DNA of 48,640 bases from Bacillota bacterium (GTDB lineage: Bacteria; Bacillota; Clostridia; Peptostreptococcales; Anaerovoracaceae). Shown here one piece after another: positions 34,705 through 43,184 of the stretch (the stretch's first letter is position 1; each line of letters begins with the position of its first letter). Position numbers and translations under genes: made by a program. Location: positions 1 through 48,640 of the forward strand of contig JARBUO010000009.1 of NCBI GenBank assembly GCA_029239605.1, in the 5' to 3' direction. Below the pieces are notes generated by a model. That model made no database searches. It worked only from the letters and a program-made list of their open reading frames with translations, and was not told the origin of the DNA.

Positions 34705-36366
34705 ATGGATATGATCATTCAATTGAAAACAGGGCCGCGTGAACTGCCTTTCGAAAGAACGGTAGAAAAAGGGACAACCATTGAAGAGCTGGCTGCAGAG
34801 TATCAAACTCTGCCGTATATGGTTCTTGCTGCAAAGGTTGATAACAAAATCAGTGAACTGACGAAACGGATTGAAAACAGCTGCAGTATCGAGTTTTTGG
34901 ACATGAGAAATCAAGCGGCAAATCTGATTTATCAGAGAAGCCTTTCGCTGCTGTATTTGAAAGCAATCCAGGATGTCTTGGGAAAGGTTCCGGTAGAAAT
35001 TGACAACTCCCTCAATAAGGGATTATATACAGAGATAAAAGCGCACAGACCGCTTACAAAAAAGGATGTCCGGGAGATTGAACAGCGAATGCATCAATTG
35101 GTAAAGGAAGATTCGCCTTTTGTGAAGGAAATCATGATGCGGGACGATGCAAAGAAGGTTCTCCTTGACGCAGGTCATAAGGAAAAGGCCAGAATGCTGG
35201 AGCGGTCTGATGTTGATCTGCTGCCATTTTACTCCATTTCTGGTTTCCGTAACTTTTTCTACGGGCAGATGGTGCCCTCAGCCAGATACGTCAGCCATTT
35301 TGAATTGAGAAAATACAGGCGAGGCGTATTGCTCCGTTTTCCGCATCCTTCAGATCCGGGGCGAATCCCTGCATTTGAAGATGAGGTTCTGCTTTACAAG
35401 GTCTTCGGTGAGACCAAGAGATGGGACCGCCTGATGGGTATTTCCTATGTGGGAGATCTTAACGAAAAAATCGAAAACGGTGAGTATAGAGAAATTATTC
35501 AGATCTCGGAAGCGCTCCATGAAAAGAAAATTGCGCAAATCGCAGATATGATCACCAAACAAAAAAAGAGAATTGTATTGATTTCAGGTCCGTCCTCATC
35601 CGGAAAGACTACTTTTGCGAGAAGATTGACCATTCAGCTCAGAGTAAACGGGCAGGAACCTCTTTATCTTGGCACCGACGACTACTTTGTTGAGAGGAAT
35701 CAGACGCCCAAGGATGAGCACGGTGAACCCAATTTCGAGGATATCTCAGCACTTGACCTGGAACTCTTTAACCGTGATATGAATGCGCTGCTTTCAGGAA
35801 ATGAGGTCGATATCCCAACTTTCGACTTTCTGCATGGTACCAAGGTGTTTGGAACGAGAATTACCAGGGCTAAGAAAGGTCAGCCCATTATAATAGAAGG
35901 AATTCACGGCTTGAATAAACAATTGACCGACGGGATACCTGATGAGGAAAAATTTAAAATCTATATCAGCCCGCTGACGCAGCTGAACATTGATGAGCAT
36001 AATCGAATTCCGACAACCGATGCCAGAATGCTTAGAAGAATGGTAAGAGATTATCAATTTCGGGGCCATTCCGCCCAGAGTACAATCAATGCCTGGCCCA
36101 AAGTCCGAAAAGGAGAGGATAAAAACATTTTCCCCTTTAATGGTGAGGCAGATGTATTCTTCAATTCGGTGCATGTATATGAACTTGCAGTGCTGAAAAA
36201 ATACGCGGAACCCCTGCTGAAAAACATCACCAGGGAGGAGCCGGAATACAGTGAAGCAGTTAGAATGCTAAAGTTTCTTCAGTTTTTTAAAACCATTGAA
36301 GACGATTCCATCATTGTCAATAATTCGATTATAAGGGAGTTTATTGGAGGCAGTATTTTTGTATGA
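34705..36366 (+). CDS. TGS domain plus uridine kinase-like protein
   Basis: A 553-residue fusion. The N-terminus (about 1-60) is a TGS domain, as in threonyl-tRNA synthetase. The middle (about 60-250) resembles the synthetase second additional domain. The C-terminus (about 285-500) is a P-loop uridine/phosphoribulokinase-type kinase with GPSSSGKTTFARRL, YLGTDDYFVERNQTP and IIIEGIHGLN. The family is widespread in Clostridia and presumably phosphorylates a nucleoside, but the substrate is not established. The ATG at 34705 has GGAGAGAG ahead of it; an upstream ATG at 34675 would place that site inside the gene. The stop overlaps the next kinase gene by 4 bases. Confidence 0.85.
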   Translation: MDMIIQLKTGPRELPFERTVEKGTTIEELAAEYQTLPYMVLAAKVDNKISELTKRIENSCSIEFLDMRNQAANLIYQRSLSLLYLKAIQDVLGKVPVEIDNSLNKGLYTEIKAHRPLTKKDVREIEQRMHQLVKEDSPFVKEIMMRDDAKKVLLDAGHKEKARMLERSDVDLLPFYSISGFRNFFYGQMVPSARYVSHFELRKYRRGVLLRFPHPSDPGRIPAFEDEVLLYKVFGETKRWDRLMGISYVGDLNEKIENGEYREIIQISEALHEKKIAQIADMITKQKKRIVLISGPSSSGKTTFARRLTIQLRVNGQEPLYLGTDDYFVERNQTPKDEHGEPNFEDISALDLELFNRDMNALLSGNEVDIPTFDFLHGTKVFGTRITRAKKGQPIIIEGIHGLNKQLTDGIPDEEKFKIYISPLTQLNIDEHNRIPTTDARMLRRMVRDYQFRGHSAQSTINAWPKVRKGEDKNIFPFNGEADVFFNSVHVYELAVLKKYAEPLLKNITREEPEYSEAVRMLKFLQFFKTIEDDSIIVNNSIIREFIGGSIFV

Positions 36367-37286
36367 GTGAAGTCAGCATCATTGGAGGAATCACGGCGGA
36401 CATTGAGGGGCATCCATATAACCGTCTGATTCACGGGGATTCAAACCCCGGTAAAATTTCAATTTCTTATGGCGGAGTCGGGAGAAACATCGTTGAAAAT
36501 CTCGCAAGGCTGGGCAATAAGGTGAACTTCATCTCTGTGGCAGGAGACGATTTGCCGGGAAGAGGTGCGGTAAGAGAACTGCAGGATCTTGGCGTAGACG
36601 TGGAACATGTGCGTCTGCTGCCGGAGGAAAACACAGCAGTGTACATGTCCATCCTGAACCTGATCGGTGACATGGAGCTTGCAATGTGCAATATGGACGT
36701 TCTGGAACGAATTTCTGCCCCATTTATAGAGGAGGCACTGGGTCAGATCAAAAAATCGCACGTGGTAGGTTTAGACACCAACCTGACAGAGGATACCCTG
36801 GAATATGTAACGAGACAGCTGGAGAATATACCAATTTTCCTTGATCCGGTATCCGCAGCAAAAGCAGAACGGGCCAGAAAGGTTATTGGACGGTTTCATG
36901 CAGTGAAACCCAACCGTATGGAAGCAGAAGTCATTTCCGGACTCAGTATTCTGAGTGAGCAGGATCTGAAAGATGCAGCACGCTGGTTTATGGATCAGGG
37001 TGTTCGTCAGGTTTTCATCACACTGGGCGGAGGCGGCGTATTTTATATGGATGAAAAAGAAGAAGGACTCGTCAGGCCTAACCCTATGGAAATTGTCAGT
37101 GTGACGGGAGCGGGGGATGCTTTTTCGGCAGCGGTGATCCATGGAATCATAAGTGGGTTTGAAATCGGTAAAACCGCCAGGCTGGGGATGGCAGCAGCTG
37201 CTGTTGCTATGCAGGCAAAGTCAGCAGTAAATAATCAAATATCAATGGACAAGCTTCGACAAAAACTTGGTTGGGATGCATTGTAA
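36363..37286 (+). CDS. PfkB family sugar/nucleoside kinase (pseudouridine kinase-like)
   Basis: A 307-residue ribokinase-fold enzyme. The N-terminal part has IGGITADIEGHPYNRL and YGGVGRNIVENLARLG; the C-terminal PfkB signature is VTGAGDAFSAA (about 243-253) with the catalytic aspartate. Sequence features are closest to pseudouridine kinases (PsuK). The partner glycosidase PsuG is not next to it. Overlap with the TGS/uridine kinase gene suggests both act in nucleoside salvage, an inference. Confidence 0.83.
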   Translation: MSEVSIIGGITADIEGHPYNRLIHGDSNPGKISISYGGVGRNIVENLARLGNKVNFISVAGDDLPGRGAVRELQDLGVDVEHVRLLPEENTAVYMSILNLIGDMELAMCNMDVLERISAPFIEEALGQIKKSHVVGLDTNLTEDTLEYVTRQLENIPIFLDPVSAAKAERARKVIGRFHAVKPNRMEAEVISGLSILSEQDLKDAARWFMDQGVRQVFITLGGGGVFYMDEKEEGLVRPNPMEIVSVTGAGDAFSAAVIHGIISGFEIGKTARLGMAAAAVAMQAKSAVNNQISMDKLRQKLGWDAL

Positions 37287-37511
37287 AATAGTATTTGGTG
37301 ACCTGTGAAGATTGAAAGAAGCTTCGAGTTGAGAATAGGAAAATCTGGAGAAATCCGGCAAATCTAATTTTAACATGTTTTAACTTTGCAGGAGCAAGGT
37401 ATAATTAGTCTAGTTAAAGATCTGGGACGGCCTTTGACCACAAGAGGGACAGGCAGCACTGGAACGGCAGTCTCAGCAGTTATAATTTTAGAATATGGAG
37501 GTAAAGAAAGA

Positions 37512-38048
37512 ATGAAGGATTTAAAAGGAACTAAGACACTGGAAAACCTGCTGACAGCTTTTGCAGGAGAATCAATGGCGAGAAATAAGTATACTTATTA
37601 TGCTTCAAAAGCTAAGAAAGAGGGCTATGAGCAAATCTCTGCGATCTTTACTGAAACAGCCGCCAATGAAAAAGAGCATGCTGAATTATGGTTCAAGCTG
37701 GCTCATGGCATCGGAACCACTTCTGAAAATCTTGAGGATGCAGCTCAGGGTGAAAATTATGAATGGACAGATATGTATGCAAACATGGCTAAGGTCGCAA
37801 GAGAAGAAGGCTTCCCAGAGATCGCTGCTCAGATGGAAGGCGTTGCCAAGGTTGAAAAAGAACACGAAGAAAGATATAGAACCTTAAAGAAGAATATTGA
37901 AGAAGGCAAAGTTTTCGAGAAGGATTCAGTGGTTGAATGGAAGTGTGCAAACTGCGGTTACGTTTATACCAGCCAGAAAGCATACGAGAAATGTCCTGTT
38001 TGCGATCATCCCAAAGCTTACTTTGAATTAAAAGCTAGAAATTATTAA
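37512..38048 (+). CDS. rbr: Rubrerythrin
   Basis: Rubrerythrin reduces hydrogen peroxide in anaerobes with electrons from NADH via rubredoxin-type partners. The 178 residues have a ferritin-like diiron domain (about 1-140) with iron-ligand motifs in NEKEHAE and VEKEHEERY, and a C-terminal rubredoxin-like domain with CANCGYVY and [11 protein letters not shown]. The ATG at 37512 follows GGAGG (37497-37501); the open frame reaches back to 37386 but that stretch is non-coding leader. A TATAAT at 37400-37405 may be its -10 box, without a good -35. Confidence 0.95.
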   Translation: MKDLKGTKTLENLLTAFAGESMARNKYTYYASKAKKEGYEQISAIFTETAANEKEHAELWFKLAHGIGTTSENLEDAAQGENYEWTDMYANMAKVAREEGFPEIAAQMEGVAKVEKEHEERYRTLKKNIEEGKVFEKDSVVEWKCANCGYVYTSQKAYEKCPVCDHPKAYFELKARNY

Positions 38049-38129
38049 TGAATATCCTTGCTGACGCTCTGCTTAAAGTATCTGATATAGCTGCAAAGCG
38101 ACCGAAGCATTCCAGAATTAAACAAGTAG

Positions 38130-38155
38130 AAAACCGGCTTTTGCCGGTTTTTTTT
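38130..38155 (+). terminator. Terminator after rubrerythrin
   Basis: AAAACCGGC pairs with GCCGGTTTT around a TTTT loop, and a run of eight T ends the structure. It lies about 80 bases after the stop. Confidence 0.85.
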
Positions 38156-38231
38156 CATCTTAGCACATTCTGACTCCAAGGCCATATTATAGTTTAGGAA
38201 TCCAATTACACAAATCGAAGGAGAGAATTTG

Positions 38232-38801
38232 ATGACGCAGGCATTACAGGACACCCTTCCCATTGAAAGGCAATTTACTTTTGAGGAATTGAACATACTT
38301 GCCAACTTACTCACGCTTTGGAATCGATATGCGATCTGGACCAGATCTCTTATGATCAGTACCTTTCTTGACCTTCCACAGAATGAAGCGGTCAAGAAGC
38401 GGATCTATAACCTGCCATCAGAATTTTACAATACCATGCGGGTCTTTTTCGGTGAACAAATTGCGCAGCAGTTTCAGTATCTCTTTCAAAAACACCTTGT
38501 ACTTCTGGCACAGTTAAGTGAAGCATTGATTAACAATGACCAGGAATCAGCAGATCAATTTACCAGAGAGCTCTATCAGAACGCAGACTCTATGGCAGCA
38601 TTTTTTGGTCTGTTTCCCTACTGGCAGGAAGCCCAGTGGAAACAGTATCTTTATAATGACATCAGCCTCTCCTTACAAGAAGCTGGAGCTTATCTCACAG
38701 GCGATTACGACCGAGAAATTGAAATTTATGAAAGGCTTCTGATCAACGCTGCAAACATGGGAGAGTACATGGCCAGCGGTATTATGGGTATTCAGATGTG
38801 A
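38232..38801 (+). CDS. Uncharacterised helical protein
   Basis: I cannot name this 189-residue protein with confidence. It appears to be all helical and soluble, with no signal peptide or metal-binding cysteines. Distinctive features are LTLWNRYAIWTRSLMIST near residue 30, a central FFGEQIAQQF...HLVLLAQLSEALI, and an aromatic segment FFGLFPYWQEAQWKQYLYND. A Trp-rich motif of the WxxHxxWTR kind recurs in unassigned Firmicutes proteins. The ATG at 38232 follows AAGGAG at good spacing. It stands alone between terminators. Confidence 0.7.
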   Translation: MTQALQDTLPIERQFTFEELNILANLLTLWNRYAIWTRSLMISTFLDLPQNEAVKKRIYNLPSEFYNTMRVFFGEQIAQQFQYLFQKHLVLLAQLSEALINNDQESADQFTRELYQNADSMAAFFGLFPYWQEAQWKQYLYNDISLSLQEAGAYLTGDYDREIEIYERLLINAANMGEYMASGIMGIQM

Positions 38802-38859
38802 GACTGAGCATTCTTGCTTTCCAGATGTAAGGTGCAGAACATACCAGGAAAAACATCAG

Positions 38860-38888
38860 TTCTCAAAGGCATGGTTTTATGCTAAAAT
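38860..38888 (+). promoter_or_regulatory. Candidate promoter of pcrA
   Basis: TTCTCA (38860-38865), 17 bases, then TAAAAT (38883-38888) with a TG extension at 38880-38881. A hairpin (38911-38918 with 38936-38943, then TTTTT) lies in the leader, so it may be attenuated, or the hairpin may end transcripts from the upstream gene. Confidence 0.5.
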
Positions 38889-38993
38889 AGATGAAGGCAA
38901 GTAGAATGGAATTGACCGCTTAGCCAGAAAGCGCCCGGTCAGTTTTTACGTGCCGTTGCAAATGAATCGAAAGGACGACAGGAATTATCTTTC

Positions 38994-41255
38994 ATGGAAA
39001 AACGTATGGACTATTTGGACAAGCTGAATCCGCAGCAGAGAGAGGCCGCGGTACATAAAGAAGGACCTCTGCTGATATTGGCAGGGGCGGGCAGCGGAAA
39101 AACCAGCACGATGACGCACCGGATTGCCTATTTGATCAGGGAAGAAGGCGTTGCCCCATATCACATTCTTGCCGTTACCTTTACCAATAAGGCTGCAAGA
39201 GAAATGCGGGAGCGGGTGGAATCGCTCATCGGTGGAGGCATTAATATGTGGATTCTAACCTTTCACTCCGCGTGTCTTCGCATCCTGCGCAAATATGGAG
39301 AGCGCCTTGGATATACGAAAGATTTTATTGTCTACGATCCTACGGATCAAAAAGTAGTAATTAAAAACTGCATCAAAGAGCAGAATGTAGACGAAAAAAA
39401 ATATACCCCTTCCTATGTTCTGAGCATCATCAGTGACTGTAAGGAAAAGGGAGTCAGCCCAAAGAAATATGCAGAAATCAATGGTATGGATTTTAAAAAC
39501 AAAATCATCTTTGAACTGTATGCTGCATATGAGGCTGTCCTCAAAAAAAACAACGCTATGGATTTTGATGATCTGATTTTACGGACTGTTCAGCTCTTTG
39601 AAAAAGATGACGAGGTTCTTGGCTATTATCAGGATAAATTTCGATTTATCATGGTGGACGAGTATCAGGACACCAACTTTATGCAGTACCGCTTTGTCAG
39701 ACTGCTTGCGGAAGCCCACCACAATATCTGTGTGGTAGGGGATGATGACCAATGTATCTACCAGTGGCGTGGTGCCGACATTAAAAACATACTGGACTTT
39801 GAGAAGGACTTCCGAAATACAAAGGTGATTAAGCTGGAGCAGAACTATCGCTCTCATGGGAACATTCTGGAAGCAGCCCACTCAGTCATCGAAAAGAATA
39901 AAGGAAGAAAGCATAAGAAACTCTGGACCGATAAGGAAAAGGGCGAGAAGCTAAAGTATTATAGAGCAGATAACGAAAAGGATGAGGCAAGATATATTGC
40001 GCAGGAAATAGATCATATCCATTCAAAGGATCTGAAATACAGCGATTTTGCCATTCTATACAGAACCAATGCCCAGTCCCGAACCTTTGAAGAAGCCCTT
40101 TCTGCCAGAGAAGTACCTTATCGTGTTCTTGGAGGCACAAGGTATTATGACCGAAAAGAAATCAAAGACATCATGGCATATATGAGGCTGGTGCAAAACC
40201 CTGCCGATGATCTGAGTTTGACACGCATTATCAACGAACCAAAGCGCGGCATCGGTGGAAAGACCCTTGAAAAGCTGCGAACCTTGGCTTCCGTCAGAGG
40301 AGAAAGTTTGTTTGAAGCCCTTACCGATGACGAAATCGTAGATGGGTTGCCGGCAAAAGGGGCAGACAGTGTAAGAGAAATGATTGCTGTTTTGAGCAGC
40401 TTCAGCCAGGAAAAGGACAACCTTAAGGTTTCAGACATTTACGATGGCCTTCTGGTAAAGACCGGGTATGTCAAGAGCCTTGAAGCGCAGAATACGGTGG
40501 AAGCGGAAGGCAGGATTGAAAACTTGCTGGAATTCAAGTCCGTTATCTACGATTATGAAAAAGACAATCCCCAGCTGTCTCTGGCGGAATTCATGGAGAA
40601 GATCGCTTTGATGGCTGAAATCGACAATCATGATGCCGGAGAAAATGCTGTGGTTCTTATGACAATGCACAGTGCTAAGGGCCTAGAATTCCCGGTCGTG
40701 TTCATGCCCGGCATGGAAGACGGGCTGTTTCCGGGATGGCGTGCCTTTGACAGACCCGATGGCATTGAAGAGGAGCGCCGCCTCTGCTATGTGGGCATGA
40801 CAAGAGCAATGCAGAAGCTGTACCTCACCAGTGCGGAGGTTCGAACCCTTTACGGTAAGACCGAATATACAAAGGAATCCCAGTTTCTCAGAGAACTCGA
40901 CAAGAAGCTGGTTGAGGGTGACGGAATCTATGAGAAGAAAAGTTCACCTTCCGATTATTCTTCCGGTTCCGGCAGAAATCCCGGCTGGAGTCAGGGCGGC
41001 GGAAACGACGGCTATTCCAGTGCAAATATCTTCCGGCCTTTTGAGCAGCTGAAATATATCAAACAGGCACAGACTACTCCTGCACCGGCAAGTAAAAGCG
41101 GCGGCGGTGCCATTGTTCAGGGGGATAAGGTCAGCCATAATAAATTCGGTGAAGGACTGGTACTCTCAATCGAAGGGAGTACGATAACCGTAGCCTTTGA
41201 TTCTGTGGGAGTAAAAAAGCTTGCCCGGGATCTTGCGCCCATTAAGAAAATTTAA
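38994..41255 (+). CDS. pcrA: ATP-dependent DNA helicase PcrA (UvrD family)
   Basis: PcrA is an essential 3'-5' helicase of Gram-positive bacteria for repair and replication-fork clearance. The 753 residues contain the Q motif (LNPQQREAA), Walker A (LAGAGSGKTSTM), Walker B (FIMVDEYQDTN), motif III (CVVGDDDQCIYQWRGAD), motif IV (LEQNYRSH), motif V (TMHSAKGLEFPVVF) and motif VI (EERRLCYVGMTRA). The C-terminal SH3-like RNA polymerase-binding part is present (VSHNKFGEGLVLSIEG). Length is normal. The last 14 bases overlap the end of the converging NifX-like gene. Confidence 0.96.
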   Translation: MEKRMDYLDKLNPQQREAAVHKEGPLLILAGAGSGKTSTMTHRIAYLIREEGVAPYHILAVTFTNKAAREMRERVESLIGGGINMWILTFHSACLRILRKYGERLGYTKDFIVYDPTDQKVVIKNCIKEQNVDEKKYTPSYVLSIISDCKEKGVSPKKYAEINGMDFKNKIIFELYAAYEAVLKKNNAMDFDDLILRTVQLFEKDDEVLGYYQDKFRFIMVDEYQDTNFMQYRFVRLLAEAHHNICVVGDDDQCIYQWRGADIKNILDFEKDFRNTKVIKLEQNYRSHGNILEAAHSVIEKNKGRKHKKLWTDKEKGEKLKYYRADNEKDEARYIAQEIDHIHSKDLKYSDFAILYRTNAQSRTFEEALSAREVPYRVLGGTRYYDRKEIKDIMAYMRLVQNPADDLSLTRIINEPKRGIGGKTLEKLRTLASVRGESLFEALTDDEIVDGLPAKGADSVREMIAVLSSFSQEKDNLKVSDIYDGLLVKTGYVKSLEAQNTVEAEGRIENLLEFKSVIYDYEKDNPQLSLAEFMEKIALMAEIDNHDAGENAVVLMTMHSAKGLEFPVVFMPGMEDGLFPGWRAFDRPDGIEEERRLCYVGMTRAMQKLYLTSAEVRTLYGKTEYTKESQFLRELDKKLVEGDGIYEKKSSPSDYSSGSGRNPGWSQGGGNDGYSSANIFRPFEQLKYIKQAQTTPAPASKSGGGAIVQGDKVSHNKFGEGLVLSIEGSTITVAFDSVGVKKLARDLAPIKKI

Positions 41256-41652
41256 GTGAAATTAAATACTGTAAATGAAAAACTCCATCTCCCTTTAAGG
41301 GATAATGCTCGTGAGCATGGCAGCTCTCACCGGAATCGGACAAAGTACCGCTGAGCCAGCTCAGGGCAACTTCCCTGACATCGCCGGAACAGCCTCTGAG
41401 CACCTCGATTCCGGCACTGTTTAATACGTTGACGGCACCGTCCCCCATATTTCCCGCAATCATGAGAGACACGCCCATCTCGGCGAGGACAGAGGCAATA
41501 TTGGATTTGCAGCCACAGCCTTCCGGGGAGCCAACAAGATCCTGTGCAGTGATTTCTCTGCTGTTTTCATCCACTGTGAAAACTGTAAAGTATTCGCAAT
41601 GGCCAAAGTGGCTGTCAATTTGATTCTGACGGGTAGGTAATGCGAGTTTCAT
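41242..41652 (-). CDS. NifX/NifB-type iron-molybdenum cofactor domain protein
   Basis: A 136-residue protein with the dinitrogenase iron-molybdenum cofactor fold: MKLALPTRQNQIDSHFGHCE, then CGCKSNIASVLAEMGVSLMI, GNMGDGAVNVLNSAGIEV and a short His/Cys tail. Such proteins bind Fe-S or other metal clusters; most are not linked to nitrogen fixation, and no nif genes are seen here. The ATG at 41652 is chosen because GGAGG lies 8 bases before it. The gene follows mrp on the same strand and the 3' end overlaps pcrA by 14 bases. A role in Fe-S handling with Mrp is inferred. Confidence 0.87.
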   Translation of the reverse strand: MKLALPTRQNQIDSHFGHCEYFTVFTVDENSREITAQDLVGSPEGCGCKSNIASVLAEMGVSLMIAGNMGDGAVNVLNSAGIEVLRGCSGDVREVALSWLSGTLSDSGESCHAHEHYPLKGDGVFHLQYLISLKFS

Positions 41653-41752
41653 TTCATTTTCCTCCATTTTTTATTATTCCAGAATGTTTTGCCGGGCCCG
41701 AAACTGTGAGGCTAGCTTCAGCCAGGTCCTTTGAAACAAATTTATGACGAGG

Positions 41753-41840
41753 TTTACAGTTTCTGCAGAGCTGTTATTGGTTCACAGTCTCTGCAGCTCA
41801 GCTGTAATTGATTTACAGATTTCGCAGATCAGCTGTAAGC
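41753..41840. repeat. Three decaying copies of the mrp 3' end
   Basis: Three units of 28-31 bases begin at 41753, 41781 and 41812. The third contains the last codons and stop of mrp. The second matches it at about 21 of 27 positions, and the first matches the second at most positions with a 3-base gap. Read on the minus strand, each copy still ends in a stop codon. Confidence 0.7.
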
Positions 41841-42643
41841 TCCTGCAGATATTGGACATCTGCGTCCTCAATTCTTCCCATATCGCATAATCCGGCAAGT
41901 GCAGGATTCAGAGGCAGCTTTGCAATTCGCTGAATTCCATAGTTTTCAGCAGTTTCTTCCAAGTTGCTTTTTCCAAAGATTTCAATCCGCCCATGGCAGT
42001 CGGGACATTCCAGATACGACATGTTTTCAACGATTCCAAGGACAGGAATTTTCATCATCTCTGCCATATGGACGGCTTTTGAAACAATCATTGAAACCAG
42101 CTCCTGAGGTGATGTTACGATGATAATTCCATCCACCGGCAAGGACTGGAAAACAGTGAGAGGGACATCTCCCGTTCCAGGAGGCATGTCGATGAACATG
42201 TAATCCACATCTCCCCACATGACGTCGGTCCAAAACTGCTTTACCATTCCGGATATGATGGGGCCGCGCCAGATCACCGGATCGGTTTCATTTTCAAGGA
42301 TCAGATTGACGGACATGATGTCAATTCCTGTTTTTGTGGTGACCGGCATAATGCCCAATTCTGTTGCGCTGGCTTTTTCTTTGATTCCGAATTCTTTTGG
42401 CACAGATGGTCCGGTGATATCTGCGTCTAAAACAGCGGTGCGATACCCAAGCTGATTCATGGATACAGCAAGCAGCGAGGTGACCAAAGACTTTCCAACG
42501 CCGCCTTTCCCACTGACTACTGCAATGACCTTTTTTATGTGACTGCATTCGTGAGGCTGCTCAAGCAGACTGGCAGGCTGATCCTTCCGGTCCGAGCAGT
42601 CTTCGCTGCAGCTTCCGCAGCTTTGATTACAATGTTCACTCAT
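41813..42643 (-). CDS. mrp: Mrp/NBP35 family Fe-S cluster carrier ATPase
   Basis: A 276-residue P-loop ATPase that carries Fe-S clusters to apoproteins. The N-terminus has four cysteines (Cys5, 9, 12, 16) like the NBP35 type. The deviant Walker A is GKGGVGKS (45-52), followed by VLDADITGPSVPK, FIDMPPGTGD and the bridging CPDC motif near the C-terminus. AAGGAG precedes the ATG and a strong promoter lies upstream. It is probably co-transcribed with the NifX-like gene. Confidence 0.93.
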   Translation of the reverse strand: MSEHCNQSCGSCSEDCSDRKDQPASLLEQPHECSHIKKVIAVVSGKGGVGKSLVTSLLAVSMNQLGYRTAVLDADITGPSVPKEFGIKEKASATELGIMPVTTKTGIDIMSVNLILENETDPVIWRGPIISGMVKQFWTDVMWGDVDYMFIDMPPGTGDVPLTVFQSLPVDGIIIVTSPQELVSMIVSKAVHMAEMMKIPVLGIVENMSYLECPDCHGRIEIFGKSNLEETAENYGIQRIAKLPLNPALAGLCDMGRIEDADVQYLQELTADLRNL

Positions 42644-42714
42644 ACGCTACTCCTTAAAATTACTGAATCAATGGGACCAATGCCTATGAACACCATTGCC
42701 TGCAAGCAAATGTT

Positions 42715-42743
42715 TTGACTTTTTGGCATATGCCCATTACAAT
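42715..42743 (+). promoter_or_regulatory. Sigma-A promoter facing the DUF1847 remnant
   Basis: TTGACT (42715-42720), 17 bases, then TACAAT (42738-42743), each 5 of 6 to consensus. The spacer contains the perfect palindrome GGCATATGCC (42725-42734), a possible operator. Confidence 0.6.
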
Positions 42744-42747
42744 GCTA

Positions 42748-42776
42748 AGTATAGTGCTGTATTGAACATATGTCAA
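42748..42776 (-). promoter_or_regulatory. Sigma-A promoter of mrp
   Basis: On the minus strand: TTGACA (42771-42776), 17 bases, then TATACT (42748-42753). It overlaps face to face with the plus-strand promoter at 42715-42743, so polymerase binding to one should hinder the other. Another ACATATGT palindrome lies within it (42767-42774). Confidence 0.75.
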
Positions 42777-42875
42777 TAACTTGAAGCGAAAATATTTTGA
42801 CATAAGCCAACAATGATTTACCATAGTGGTAACCATCACAGTCTAAGTATTAAAATTGTTATATACCGGGAGGCA

Positions 42876-43177
42876 ACCGGGGGAAAGGCGTTCTCTGCAT
42901 TGGTTGAAGCTGAGGGCTACTGTAAAAAGACACGATTAGAAGAGATTATGGATTTTGCCAATCGATGCGGGTATAAGAAATTGGGCCTGGCATTCTGCAT
43001 GGGGCTGAAAAAGGAAGCCAACATACTGACCAAGATTTTAAAGGAGAATTCTTTTGAAGTGGAATCAGTGATCAGCAAAAATGGAGCTGTGCCGAAAGAA
43101 TTTCTGAATGTGTCAAAGGAACATAAAGTGAAACCTGACAGATTTGAGCCGATGTGCGATCCTAAAACCGAGAAAAT
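42876..43177 (+). pseudogene. DUF1847 remnant, truncated at both ends
   Basis: The frame that opens at 42813 matches the centre of DUF1847 metal-binding proteins only from about 42876: ALVEAEGYCKKTRLEEIMDF, GLAFCMGLKKEANILTKIL and FEPMCDP. The usual N-terminal Cys cluster and the C-terminal third (with the GHD loop) are missing. After about 43177 the frame merely runs through the antisense of the DUF134 gene to a stop at 43316. There is no Shine-Dalgarno at the first ATG. An active promoter still points into it. Confidence 0.7.
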
Positions 43178-43184
43178 AAAAAAT

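Noticed and set aside
37480..37511. A PerR box ahead of rubrerythrin
   Set aside because: TTATAATTTTAGAATA matches only one half-site of the PerR palindrome, so it is not supported.
37386..37511. An N-terminal extension of rubrerythrin
   Set aside because: The normal rubrerythrin start with GGAGG is at 37512; the upstream frame contains a TATAAT and no similarity to the family.
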